Below, one piece after another: positions 32,591 through 43,838 of a DNA stretch of 64,000 nt. The position numbers were made by a program, and so were the translations under genes. Numbering within the stretch: the first letter of the stretch is position 1; every line of letters starts with the position of its first letter. The notes under the pieces were generated by a model. The model had not been told where the DNA came from. It did no database searches and was given only the letters and a program-made list of their open reading frames with translations. The stretch is from Schistocerca nitens (lineage: Eukaryota > Arthropoda > Insecta > Orthoptera > Acrididae). The stretch is from the NCBI RefSeq assembly GCF_023898315.1, contig NC_064619.1:304148150-304212149 (forward strand), given 5' to 3'.

Positions 32591-35429
32591 CTATCGGTTC
32601 TCCCTTCTATTCCAGTCTCGTATTGTTCGTGGAAAGAAGGATTGTCGGTATGCTTCTGTGTGGACTCTAATCTCTCTGATTTTATCCTCGTGGTCTCTTC
32701 GCGAGATATACGTAGGAGGGAGCAATATACTGCTTGACTCTTCGGTGAAGGTATGTTCTCGAAACTTTAACAAAAGCCCGTACCGAGCTACTGAGCATCT
32801 CTCCTGCAAAGTCTTCCACTGGAGTTTATCTATCATCTCCGTAACGCTTTCGCGATTACTAAATGATCCTGTAACGAAGCGCGCTGCTCTCCGTTGGATC
32901 TTCTCTATCTCTTCTATCAACCCCATCCGGTACGGATCCCACACTGCTGAGCAGTATTCAAGCAGTGGGCGAACAAGCGTACTGTAACCTACTTCCTTTG
33001 TTTTCGGATTGCATTTCCTAAGGATTCTTCCAATGAATCTCAGTCTGGCATCTGCTTTACCGACGATCAACTTTATATGATTATTCCATTTTCAATCACT
33101 CCTAATGCGTACTACCAGATAATTTATGGAATTAACTGCTTCTAGTTGCTGACCTGCTATTTTGTAGCTAAATGATAAGGGATCTATCTTTCTATGTATT
33201 CGCAGCACATTACACTTGTCTACATTGAGATTCAATTGCCATTCCCTGCACCATGCGTCAATTCGCTGCAGATCCTCCTGCATTTCAGTACAATTTTCCA
33301 TTGTTACAACCTCTCGATACGCCACAGCATCATCCACAAAAAGCCTCAGTGAACTTCCGATGTCATCCACAAGGTCATTTATGTATATTGTGAATAGCAA
33401 CGGTCCTATGACACTCCCCTGTAGCACACCTGAAATCACTCTCACTTCGGAAGACTTCGCTCCATTGAGAATGACATGCTGTGTTCTGTTATATAGGAAC
33501 TCTTCAATCCAATCACACAATTGGTCTGATAGTCCATATGCTCTTACTCTGTTCATTAAACGACTGTGGGGAACTGTATCGAACGCCTTGCGGAAGTAAA
33601 GAAACACGGCATCTACCTGTGGACCCGTGTCTATGGCCCTCTGAGTCTCGTGGATGAATAACGCGAGCTGGGTTTCACTCGACCGTTTTTTTCGAAACCC
33701 ATGCTGATTCCTACAGAGTAGATTTCTAGTCTCCAGGAAAGTCATTATACTCGAACATAATACGTGTTCCAAAATTCTACAACTGATCGACGTTAGAAAT
33801 ATAGGTCTATAGTTCTGCACATTTGTTCGACGTCCCTTCTTGAAAACGTGGATGACCTGTGCCCTTTTTCCAATCCTTTGGAACGCTACGCTCTTCTAGA
33901 GACCTACGGTACACCGCTGCAAGAAAGGGGGCAAGTTCCTTCGCGTACTCTGTGTAAAATCGAACTGGTATCCCATCAGGTCCAGCGGCCTTTCCTCTTT
34001 TGAGCGATTTTAATTGTTTCTCTATCCCTCTGTCGTCTATTTCGATATCTACCGTTTTGTCACCTGTACGACAATCTAGAGAAGGAACTACAGTGCAGCC
34101 TTCCTCTGTGAAACAGCTTTGGAAAAAGACATTTAGTATTTGGGCCTTTAGTCTGTCATCCTCTGTTTCAGTACCATTTTGGTCACAGAGTGTGTGGACA
34201 TTTTCTTTTGATCCACCTACCGCTTTGACAAAAGACCAAATTTTCTTAGGATTTTCTGCCAAGTCAGTACATAGAACTTTACTTTCGAATTCATTGAACG
34301 CCTCTCGCATAGCCCTCCTCACACTACATTTCGCTTCGCGTAATTTTTGTTTGTCTGGAAGGCTTTGGCTATGGTTATGTTTGCTGTGACGTTCCCTTTG
34401 CTTCCGCAGCAGTTTTCTGACTCGGTTGTTGTACCACGGTGGCTCTTTTCCATCTCTTACGATCTTGCTTGGCACATACTCATCTAACGCATATTGTACG
34501 ATGGTTTTGAACTTTGTCCACTGATCCTCAACACCATCTGTACTTGAGACAAAACTTTTGTGTTGAGCCGTCAGGTACTCTGTAATCTGCTTTTGTCACT
34601 TTTGCTAAATAGAAAAATCTTCCTACCTTTTTTAATATTTCTATTTACGGCTGAAATCATCGATGCCGTAGCCGCTTTATGATCGCTGATTCCCTGTTCT
34701 GCGTTAACTGTTTCAAATAGTTCGGGTCTGTTTGTCACCAGAAGGTCTAATATGTTATCGCCACGAGTCGGTTCTCTGTTTAACTGCTCAAGGTAGTTTT
34801 CAGATAAAGCACTTGAAAAAATTTCACTGGATTAATTGTCCCTGCCACCCATTATGAACGTTTGAGCCTCCCAGTCTATATCCGGCAAATTAAAATCTCC
34901 ACCCAGAACTATAACATGGTGGGGAAATCTACTCGAAATATTTTCCAAATTATCCTTCAGGTGCTCAGCCACAACAGCTGCTGAGCCAGGGGGCCTATAG
35001 AGACATCCAATTGCCATGTCTGAGCCTTTTTTAACCGTGACCTTCACCCAAATTATTTCACATTTCGGATCTCTTTCAATTTCCTTCGATACTATTGCAC
35101 TTCTTATCGCTATAAACACGCCTCCCCCTTCACTGTCCAGCCTGTCTCTGTGGTATACATTCCAATCTGAGTTTAGGATTTCATTACTGTTTACATCTGG
35201 TTTCAGCCAACTTTCTGTCCCTAGTATTATATGGGTGTTGTGACCGTTTATTAAAAAAGAGCAGTTCTGGGACCTTCCTATAGATGCTCCTGCAGTTTAC
35301 TATTAGCACATTAATATTGTTACTCCCTGTTGCATTTTGCCTACTCCTACCTTGCCGCGTCTCAGGAGGCGTCTTGTCGGGCCTAGGGAGGGAATTCTCT
35401 AACCTAAAAAACCACGATGTGCACTCCAC
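32591..35429 (-). pseudogene. LINE E2 ORF2: APE endonuclease and reverse transcriptase
   Basis: Frames in order are: endonuclease start INVLIVNCRSIYRKVPEL (35184-35429); SAIVSKEIERDPKCEIIWVK and VIVLGGDFNLPDIDWEAQ (34832-35119); linker PPWYNNRVRKLLRKQRERHS and RT start KRGKAAGPDGIPVRFY (33807-34475); RT core QNYRPIFLTSISCRILEHVL, NQHGFRKKRSSETQLALF, AFDTVPHSRLMNRV, GVLQGSVIGPLLFTIY and LRLFVDDAVAY (33092-33820); C-terminal TLVRPLLEYCSAVWDPYRMG (32591-33070). In the catalytic box the alanine is valine. At least three frame changes make it non-functional, although every domain is present. Confidence 0.88.
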
Positions 35430-35615
35430 ACGTACTCCGCTACCCTTGTAGCCGCTTCCGGCGTGTAGTGCACGCCTGACCTATTCAGGGGGACCCTACA
35501 TTTCTCCACCCGATAGCGGAGGTCGAGAAATTTGCACCCCAGATCTCCGCAGAATCGTCCACTCGGCTCCAAACCAGAGGACCGCTGTCGGTTCTGGGAA
35601 CGATACTACATATAG

Positions 35616-36302
35616 TTAGCTCTGATTCCACCCCGCGAGGTTTTCCGCCTTCACCAATTCCGTCAACCGCCTGTACGAACTGAGGATGACCTCTGAACCC
35701 AGACGGCAGGAGTCATTGGTGCCGACATGAGCAACAATTTGCAGTCGGGTGCACCCAGTGCTCTCTATCGCCGCCGGCAGGGCCTCCTCCACATCTCGGA
35801 TGAGATCCCCCGGCAAGCAGACAGAGTGAACACTGGCCTTCTTCCCCGACCTTTCCGCTATTTCCTTAAGGGGCTCCATCACCCGCCTAACGTTGGAGCT
35901 CCCAATAACTAATAAACCCCTCCCCCCGGGTGGCTGCTCGGACCTTGCTGAAGGAGCGGCCACATGTCCACTCACAGGCAGAGCGAGCGATGCCACACGG
36001 CCAGCCTCCACATTTACCCTCCGCCTCGTGCGACGCGAACGCCGCTGAACCCGCCTCTCCCCTTGGGGAGAGGGTGGCCCAACCGTGCCCGGTACCCGCG
36101 AAGATGTCTCGACAGCAGGGACAGTGGGTGAAGCATGTAACACCTGGGGTGTACCATGCGACGCACCAGACTCCCCACTGCCGCTACACTCCGAGGCAGC
36201 AGCCTGAAGACGGCTGACCGCGGCCATCAACACGCTCAGCTGTTCGCGAACAGTGGCCAGCTCCTCCTGCGTCCGTGCACAGCAGTCACACATCCTATCC
36301 AT
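35616..36302 (-). pseudogene. LINE E2 ORF1: CxCC/coiled-coil and SGNH-like protein
   Basis: It begins MDRMCDCCARTQEELATVRE, like E1 and E3. After a spacer come the SGNH-like blocks LLVIGSSNVRRVMEPLKEIA (candidate nucleophile serine in GSSN), SVHSVCLPGDLIRDVEEAL and QIVAHVGTNDSCRLGSEVI (GxND). The frame closes at NLAGWNQS, before the last block; the region 35430-35610 carries the remainder in another frame. The esterase assignment rests on motif order only. Confidence 0.78.
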
Positions 36303-36889
36303 CCTAAGGAATCAATTTACTGTAGAGAGTTAATCAACTTTTAACTAGACTGCTAATTCACTAAAGGCGGCTGATTGTTGACTAAACTGTGATTGCTAGC
36401 CACTTCTTGTAGAAAACAATAAAATAGCACTACCTGTATCTGGACTGTATTGAAAACAAACACTAGCGCTACTGGCACTATGGCTGACTATAGGGACTCT
36501 CTCTGACTGTATTCAAAACAAACACGAAATCTATGGAACACTATTACTAGCACTCGACAATTAAAGCTTCCTAAAAGCAAAAACACACGGAAGAAGAAGT
36601 GACAAGTAAGAAAAATGCAGTTAATACTTAAATTAAGGTAGCTCGCTGCACAGCAGACGTGAAGCAGAGGGCAGTTACGACGACACTGACACTACTGGCA
36701 CTACGGCTGACTAAAGGGACTCTCTCTGACTATATATCAAGTTACTAAGACATCTGCCTCAAATCCTACAAGGCAGTATGCATGACAACTCTCCAAAAGA
36801 ATTTCAAAGGTTACATCATGAAAAAAAATTTTTACAGTTTTAAAGAGTACCCATTAAATTAAATTAGTATGTATTATTCCTTGCAATGA

Positions 36890-37560
36890 ATGATATTAGA
36901 GAATGTAGTCAAAGTGATTGCTCCTTAGGAAATAAGTGATAGCCAAACACCCACCACAGTAAGACCATGGAATGGTGGCATTCAAAAATAATCACCAGAC
37001 ACATTAAGAAATTTTTCCCACTGGGAGATGAGATGATCAATATCTGTTTCACAGAATGCAGTTTGCCACTGATGGGCCCACTACCGCACCCACTCTTGCA
37101 CTTCCTCATCTGACTGAAACTGATGCCTATGCACCTCTTTCTTCAGGACACAGAAGACGTGAAAATAACATGGCGAAACATCTGAGCTGTATGTAGGACG
37201 GTGAAGTGTTTCGTATCCAAATTGTTGAAGTGTGAGCTTCATCTGATTGGCAGTGTGGGGGCAAGCATTATTGTATAACAGTATGATTCTGTCCAGTAGC
37301 ATTCCTGGGTATTTGACTTTATGGCACATTGCAGTTTCTGCAAAGTGTCTTCACAGTGCTGCACACTGATTGTGGTTACATGCTATAGGAACTTGACGAG
37401 CAGAGGGCTCTTGCAGTTTGAGAAGAAGGTCATTATGACATTGTGTGGTGCCACTATTTCAAGTCTGAGGGCAAATGGCAAAGCCAACAGTGGAAACATC
37501 TGACATCCTCCCCCACCAAAGAAATCCAAAGCTATATCAGTGGTGGCTGTTCTTTCAGAC
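36890..37560 (-). pseudogene. mariner transposase remnant
   Basis: The frame 37081-37329 contains GMLLDRIILLYNNACPHTAN, LTLQQFGYETLHRPTYSSDV and SPCYFHVFCVLKKEVHRHQF, followed by SDEEVQEWVR. It continues in another frame with WAHQWQTAFCETDIDHLISQ. These match the C-terminal half of mariner transposases. The usual LHDNARPH aspartate is asparagine (YNNACPH) and the third acidic residue of the DD34D box is lost, so it is inactive. No TIRs were found. Confidence 0.78.
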
Positions 37561-39906
37561 ATGTCTCAAAGAATGGACACCATTTTGATCCAGCAGCAAT
37601 TATTAATTAAGACACAAAGGGCTTACAAGAACTGGCTGCAAGAGGGCACTGATTTAAATCAATGAGGAAGGTTGAAAATTTGTACTGGTCTGGATTTCGA
37701 ATCCTGGTTTCCTGCTGATATTGACAGTGGATTTAAAAAAATTCAGTTTAGTTCAATATACTTATCTGGACAGTTTTTAAATGGAGCACCTGTTATTTGG
37801 ATTTATTCTGGAAATGGCCTAGTCCTTCAACGAATGATAACAGGTATTTGACAATTTGTGGCCCATGACCCAACTACTAAGTTTTCCCTGATTAACAAAA
37901 CCAACCTCCCCTTCCCAGCCCTGTTCAGGTATAGATCCACCTGAGTTGTGAATACCCTCTATTAATAGTCACAACTGATCCCCATGCAACATGGCCAAAG
38001 TTAGCTACATCAGTGCCATCCTCAGCCCTGCATTAATATGCTTTACAACACCGTTAAGGCATGGTTTCTTCTTCTTCTTAATGTTATTCAGACTTCTGAG
38101 CTTCCTGACCACTGCTGGAATCTGTTGCGTATTTGCTACACCTATTTCTATCTGATGCACCTATTCTCTTAACTCTGGCAGTTGCTAGACATGCTTTGTG
38201 TGTGCACCTTTGCACCATGAAATTCTCATATTTTTTCTCTATCTGTGGCCATTCTTGCCACCTGTCAGTTCCAAACCACCTTCCTCGCCATATCTTTCCT
38301 AATCTTTAGCAGTTCTTTCCTTAATTCCTCCAAATGCACCTGAAAGGCACAGATTTCCTGTTCTTTTTCCCTAAATTATTGCTACTGCATATCATGCAGT
38401 TCCAGGAGAGGGCCTGTTGGCATTCACAATGACATCCTACTGCTCAATCCCCTTTGAAACCATACCCCATAAACTATATCAGACACTGACTTACTGTAAT
38501 GGCCAGAAGTGCTCTACGGTGTATTCATGAGTGAAGGGCCATTACAACAGAAAACAACATCTCACCAAAAATTACCAACTTCTGAATTAATTGCAATTAT
38601 GGTTATCTAAAATTAACAATCCAAGTTATAGTCACAACTGATTGATCATTGCTAGCCTCAAATGCTTGTTAATGTCTAATTAACATTATTAAAGTGATCA
38701 ATGACTCAGAAAGACGTTCAATATGTATCAACAAAATTTTTTAATTGTTTGCCCAATACCATGTAATGCATGTTAGGTAGCAAAGCAAGTTTTAAATCTA
38801 ACCTAAAATCATTTCTCCTTGGCAGCTACTTCTATTCCACGAACGAATTTCTATTTAAGAATTGATGGCATTGTAAAAAAACAAAAACATTTTAAGTGTA
38901 GTGGCGTGAGTAAGACTAAAAAGTAATGTCTTCATTAGTGTTAAAATTAATCATGTAACATGCCTATCAGTAAACTGACTCATTCCAGATCACTTCAATA
39001 GAATAATCATTCAAATGATATACAGAACATGTAACTAACTAATGCAAACAAAGGCTGTGCAGTCCTAACATTTTGTGCTGTTGAGCTTTGCTATGGGGGC
39101 TCTTTCTAGTTGAGGAACTAGTCTGTTATAGTCACATAAACAAAATCAAAACCGAGACAAGAAAGTATGGATTAATACATCATGGTGTTCATAAAAAAAG
39201 AAAACAAAACAATTATCTTGAAACACTCATAAAGAAGAAAAGAAAAAAACTCGACAAATACAAATAGGATGCACTTTGAGGGTTCCATGCAAACTTAATT
39301 ACGAAAATAGATAGTTAATCTGTTAGTTATGATGAGTGAGTTTGTGGGATCTAAATACGTGACATAAATGGGTGTATATTTTGATTGCATTGACTTAGAA
39401 GATTGAATTTTTTACTCCGCCAAGAGACCGTATTTGACATAAATTTCAACTTGACACATTTTTCTGTTCATGAGAAAATGGGTCTTTACAGAGGGACAGA
39501 GAGGACATTAAAGTAATTCCACATGGGTTCCATTTTTATCGGCGGAGCTACAGAACTCCAAAAATAATTCACCAGTAGTGATCTTGGTAGACAGAGGTAC
39601 ATTTTACACAACAACACATGCACACATTGTTTATGTAAGGACTATGGTCTTAGATAGGGGGAAGAGGGACAGGGACAGTTGTCACTGTCACTGGGGGCGG
39701 CACATTGGGCAAGCGTTGAATCATACTGAGGTGATCATGCAGCCCTGGCAGAACTGCCAAAGCTGTGCCCTCACTCCTTCCACTTTCTCCGTACAATTAC
39801 CTTTCTGCAATTTTTTTTGACTTGCAGTGGGCAAAATAAATGTTCATATGCCGAAACCTTAACACTGAATATTGTGATCTGGAAATACCTCGTATCAATA
39901 TAGTGG
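37561..39906. other. No recognisable gene
   Basis: AT-rich DNA with many short stops in all frames. The open frame at 39578-39820 has no motif. I see no RNA gene or repeat boundary. Confidence 0.5.
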
Positions 39907-40556
39907 GTTTCTAGAATGAAATTTTCACTCGACAGCGGAGTGTGCGCTGATATGAAACTTCCTGGCAGATTAAAACTGTGTGCCGGACCGAGACTCGAAC
40001 TCGGGACCTTTGCCTTTCGCGGGCAAGCGCTCTACTAACTGAGCTACCCAAGCACGCTTCACGCCCCGTCCTCACAGCTTTAATTCCGCCAGTACCTCGT
40101 CTCCTACCTCCAAACTTCACAGAAGCTCTTCTGCGAACCTTGGAGAACTAACACCCCTGGAAGAAAGGATATTGCGGGGACATGGCTTAGCCACAGCCTG
40201 GCGGTTGTTTCTATAATTAAATTTTCACTCTACAGCCGAGTGTGCGCTGATATGAAACTTCCTGGCAGATTAAAACTGTGTGCCGGACCGAGACTCGAAC
40301 TCGGGACCTTTGCCTTTCGCGGGCAAGCGCTCTACCAACTGAGCTACCCAAGCACGCTTCACGCCATGTCCTCACAGCTTTAATTCCGCCAGTACCTCGT
40401 CTCCTACCTTCCAAACCTCACAGAAGCTCTCCTGCGAACCTTGCAGAACTAGCACACTGGAAGAAAGGATATTGCGGAGATATGGCTTAGCCACAGTCTG
40501 TGGGTTGTTTCTAGAATGAAATTTTCACTCTACAGTGGAGTGTGCGCTGATATGAA
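39907..40556 (-). repeat. SINE2 tandem array (two full units and a partial third)
   Basis: The unit start TTTCTAGAATGAAATTTTCA (or a close variant) occurs at about 39908, 40206 and 40508, giving periods of 298 and 302 bp. Each full unit holds the tRNA-like segment (minus strand, GTAGCTCAGTTGGTAGAGCG region, B-box GAGTTCGAGTCTC) and ends TTAGCCACAGCCTG. The third unit stops after about 50 bp where a Tc1 fragment begins. No tRNA gene is intact here. Confidence 0.9.
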
Positions 40557-41000
40557 ATTGCCAGGAAGTCTTGACGGAGATAAGTTGGCGGCAGCTCCAT
40601 TACACTCTGGGGAACATTCACGTGGACATCCATTGGTCCAGTGGAGCTCGTGCAAGGCACCACTCCTTCAAGACAATCATGTTTCCTGACGGCAGTGATA
40701 GTTTTCAGCAAGATAATGCGCCATGTCACAAGATGAGGAGTGTGATGGAGTGGTTCGAGGAACACAGTGGCGAGTTCGAATTGATGTGCTGGTCTCCCAA
40801 CTCATCAGATCTGAACCCGTTCTAACACATCTTGGATGTGATTGAACGTGGCGTCACAGCTCACAGCCCACCTCCCCGGAATTTACCGGAATTATATGAC
40901 TTTTGTATGCAGATGTGGAGGTAACTCCCTCCAGCGGCCTACCAAGGCCTCATCGCTTCGACGCCACGACGTGTCGCCGCTGGCATACATGCAAAAGGTG
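40557..41000 (+). pseudogene. Tc1-like transposase C-terminal fragment
   Basis: The frame 40571-40825 carries TIMFPDGSDSFQQDNAPCHK (second catalytic Asp in QQDN) and ELMCWSPNSSDLNPF. The family continues NPIE, where the Glu/Asp is catalytic; here NPF is followed by a stop. After the stop, in the same frame, HILDVIERGVTAHSPPPRNL and YQGLIASTPRRVAAGIHAKG follow. The N-terminal half is missing. The fragment abuts a broken SINE2 unit. Confidence 0.85.
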
Positions 41001-41149
41001 AAATGTCGTGGCTGATCAGTGTGTATCACTAAATGTACCTGCGAAGTAATATCATTGTACTCCACGTAGTTCATCAGATACGACGTCATATACACTGAGA
41101 CGCGTTAAAACTGACTTTTGCTTAAAATGGAGAGAAAGTTACCGAGACT

Positions 41150-41297
41150 ATATTCATCTAGTCTTTTTTTTTGCGTCTGCTCGCGGCGGACGTCGTAAGA
41201 CATCCTTTTAAGTTAGTTGTTGATCGATTAATTCAGTTTTTTTTATTACAGAGGGCAGCTAACCCTCTGACCGAACACGCTGAGCTAACGTGCCGGC
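41150..41297 (-). mobile_element. SINE-T fragment (tRNA-like head)
   Basis: On the minus strand it starts CTGCCGGCACGTTAGCTCAG, then CGTGTTCGGTCAGAGGGTTA, CTCTGTAATAAAA and a run with GGATGTCTTACGACGTCCGC. The same head and body lie inside both long inverted repeats of the pogo-like element (44399 onward; 47760-47835 plus 52196-52240). It is cut by an A-run at about 41150. Confidence 0.75.
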
Positions 41298-41308
41298 AGA
41301 GAAGGTAA

Positions 41309-41412
41309 CTGAAACTTCCTGGCAGATTAAAACTGTGTGCCGGACCGAGAGTCGAACTCGGGACCTTTGCCTTTCGCGGGCAAGTGCTCTACCAACTGAG
41401 CTACCCAAGCAT
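41309..41412 (-). mobile_element. SINE2 partial copy
   Basis: The tRNA-like part only: GAAACTTCCTGGCAGATTAA at the left, the CGAACTCGGGACC B-box complement, and GAGCTACCCAAGCA at the right. Confidence 0.85.
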
Positions 41413-42303
41413 TACTTACACTCTCTCAGAGGCTGCCAAAAATTGCCACAGTGACGGTATTTCACGTCTCTCTGGCGGGATATTGGTAAAAATTTTCAAC
41501 TAGCAATAATCGCACCTCAGTTCTACTTCACTGGTTCCGATATTGCCACTGCGCAAAGATCGTTTGATAATGATCGCACTTACCGACTTCCAATAAATTT
41601 TAAACATAATTTCAAACCTTTTTTTTTAAATTTCTTATGCTTAACCTCAAATATTTAACACATTAACTCCTTTGTAAAGAAATAATCACAAGTCTGAAGC
41701 TGTGTTACACGTAGGAGTTCAAGTCTTTAAAAGAATCGGTGGTTTATTGGTCAACAACTAAGTAACTTATAATGTGGAGCAGCTCTGGCATTAGGTAGAT
41801 TTCGAGGAAGAGGGGAAGTTAGTGGCTCACGGAGCGAGCGCCACGGTGCCGGGCCGTCACTTAATACGGGTCCCCATTACGGAGCCCCGGCGTCGGAGCG
41901 GCCGGCGACCCCTGTGAATCAGGGCGGCAGCTGATGGTCCTCGCGGGAGCCGCTGCTGTGTGTTTACGAGTCGCCCGGAGTGCGTGCCGGCTCCGCCCGC
42001 GGGGAATCCCCTGTCGGGGGACGGTCGCGCTTAATGTCGCTTCCTCACGACACGCCGCCCCCCGGTGACCCAAGCAGTCCATATATCTCCCGTTTGTTTG
42101 AATACTGCTCCAGCGAGGATCACGACAGTCGCTACACGTTTCCCTCTGCACGTTCTCAAGTCTCTAGCTACAAATTAGTGCTGCCTGGTGTTCGCAGTAA
42201 CTTGAGAATTAATTCCACGGAACACCGCCACTTTCTAAACAGTGTCACCAACTTCTGTCTAGGCTGTTTTCTCAAAGTTCGTACACATATTAGTGGACAT
42301 TAA
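41413..42303. other. No gene; GC-rich block 41815-42070
   Basis: A sharp rise in G+C occurs over about 250 bp (GCGAGCGCCACGGTGCCGGG and similar), inside otherwise AT-rich DNA. Open frames here (41861-42151 and 41980-42303) have no motif and follow from the base composition. Its origin is unknown; it may be a repeat leader. Confidence 0.4.
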
Positions 42304-42680
42304 TACGGGGTGTATCCATCACTCGCCCTTATGACAGCTTGAAGTCTGCTGGGGACACGTTCAATGAAGTACGTGAATGTCTGTGGTGGAATGACCAAGA
42401 CCGTTTTTTGGAGTGAAGTCGACGTTCTCACTCATCCCAAAGATGTTCCATTGGGTTCAAGTCGAGACTCTGGACAGGCCAGTCTATTTCAGAAATATTA
42501 TTGTTTACAGACTATGGCCTCAGGGGTGCTGCTGCTTTAGGACAGGGTGCACTATCATCGTGATACAAAAAATCATCATCTCCGAACTGCCCCTTAACTT
42601 GAGACCTGAGTTTCTCCTGGCGTATATAACTTTCATGTAACTGCCGGGAATTCAGCCAAGTAACACATTCAGCGACTGCC

Positions 42681-42716
42681 GATATTTCGGCGGGAGAACA
42701 TCCCGCCATTTTCAAG
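42681..42716 (-). ncRNA. Hammerhead-ribozyme-like motif in the left PLTR
   Basis: On the minus strand, CTTGAAAATGGCGGGA is followed by a loop and TCCCGCCGAAATATC. This resembles the hammerhead core order CUGAnGA, stem II, GAAA, then the cleavage triplet, with an altered first box (CUUGAAAA). Stem II (GGCGGGA/TCCCGCC) is perfect. PLEs are known to carry hammerhead motifs in their PLTRs. Confidence 0.6.
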
Positions 42717-42840
42717 GCAAACTGCAACGGACACGCAAATTTAAAATCTCGGTTCTCGGACTTTTGCAGGAAAGATAACACGCACACTGAACAACTAGTG
42801 CCACCAAAGATGACCAAAGTCAGAGGTATCGATATTGAGA

Positions 42841-43624
42841 CTACGAACTCGCAGGTGAGGTAGCATTGACTCTGTCCCTCTGTTTTTTGAAAAGGGAGAG
42901 AGCCGGGTTACAGACAGAGCTTAAACAAAAACCTCCATCCCTGTTAACGAGCTTGCTCACTAATTTAATCTCAACTGCCTCCTTAATAACACTGTCACAG
43001 CAGCTGGACGTGCATGCCAATATCTCGGTGTTATTATATAACATGGGGTGACCAGTATCGAAGCAATGTTCGGCAATAGCAGATCTACTTGGCTGCTGTA
43101 ATCGTGTGTTGCCGTTTATGCTCAGTACATCGGTCCTCCACGGTCCTAATAGTTTGATCAATATATGCCATGCCGCAGCTACAAGGAATGCGATATAAAC
43201 CCGCCTTACGCAGACCAATATCATCCTTAACAAAACTCAAAAACACTCTAATTTTAGATGGAGGTCGGAAAACACATTTCACATCGTATTTCCGTAATAT
43301 ACGACCGATCTTGTTGGAAGTGTTTCCTACGTAAGGCAAAAAGGCAGTAGACTTAGGTGTCGACTCAGAATTATCATCAAGCACCCGATGTACAGTTGGT
43401 CGATAGCGCAAGGCACGTTCAATCTGTCTATCATTATAACCATTTTGACGAAACGTAACCTCAAGATGGGACAGCTCAGCCGGCAAAGTCTCAGCGTCGG
43501 AAACGACATGTGCCCTGTGTACCAAGGTACGAAGTACCCCTTCACGCTGAGCTGGATGGTGATAACTATTAGCCAGCAAGTACATGTCGGTATGAGTACG
43601 TTTCCTGTAGACTGCATGTCCCAA
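42841..43624 (-). pseudogene. PLE RT C-terminus and GIY-YIG endonuclease
   Basis: The frame 43085-43624 has LSHLEVTFRQNGYNDRQIER, YVGNTSNKIGRILRKYDVKC and then the GIY-YIG core GLYRIPCSCGMAYIDQTIRT with VEDRCTEHKR. The next piece, in the frame 42841-43233, continues QPSRSAIAEHCFDTGHPMLY (the His/Asn part of the nuclease) and ends EAVEIKLVSKLVNRDGG. In the YIG signature the glycine appears as aspartate (YIDQT), and a frame change splits the domain. Role: DNA nicking for target-primed reverse transcription. Confidence 0.85.
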
Positions 43625-43802
43625 TGATCCATCATCCTTCCTCCTAACCTCACCTGCGAGTTCGTAGTCTCACTAGCGATACCTCTGACTTTGGTCATCT
43701 TTGGTGGCACTAGTTGTTCAGTGTGTGTGTTATCCTTCCTGCACCAGTCCGAGAACCGAGGTTTTAAATTTGCATGTACGTAGCCTGTCCGTTGCAGTTT
43801 GC

Positions 43803-43838
43803 CTTGAAAATGGCGGGGTGTTCTCCCGCCGAAATATC
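43803..43838 (+). ncRNA. Hammerhead-ribozyme-like motif in the right PLTR
   Basis: The same motif as at 42681-42716 on the opposite strand: CTTGAAAATGGCGGGG, loop, CTCCCGCCGAAATATC. Confidence 0.6.

Larger units (their letters stand above)
32515..36734 (-). mobile_element. LINE E2, CR1/Jockey-group element inserted in LINE F
   Basis: A near full-length copy of the E family, read on the minus strand, with its 3' end at a TCTACATCTACATCTACATC tract (32518-32537). At the 5' end a block of about 48 bp (ACTGGCACTAC/TGGCTGACTA and AGGGACTCTCTCTGACT) occurs twice, at 36461-36508 and 36684-36730, 223 bp apart. LINE F is continuous across the insertion, with at most a few bases duplicated (ATAT). Confidence 0.9.
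31262..36870 (+). mobile_element. LINE F, CR1/Jockey-group, split by LINE E2
   Basis: The left part 31262-32514 carries RT traces: FFSEKLKINAVVPVQEKGDE, NNYRPVSLISGFSTILEILY, WHGFRKGKSTEIQLPV, VSTAFNTIAHEI, LYADDITIPNSY (catalytic YADD at about 31831-31842) and LGITICNELKWKQYINS. The C-terminal motif resumes after LINE E2 at about 36735 as YIKLLRHLPQILQGSMHDN, then EFQRLHHEKKFLQF. It is a decayed copy with many stops; its 5' part is missing. Confidence 0.8.

Noticed and set aside
39985-40055. Possible tRNA gene (GTAGCTCAGTTGGTAGAGCG on the minus strand)
   Set aside because: The same text repeats as part of SINE2 in tandem and at three other places; the anticodon loop is not canonical.
41861-42303. 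Open frames in the GC-rich block
   Set aside because: Composition effect; no motif and no codon bias evidence.
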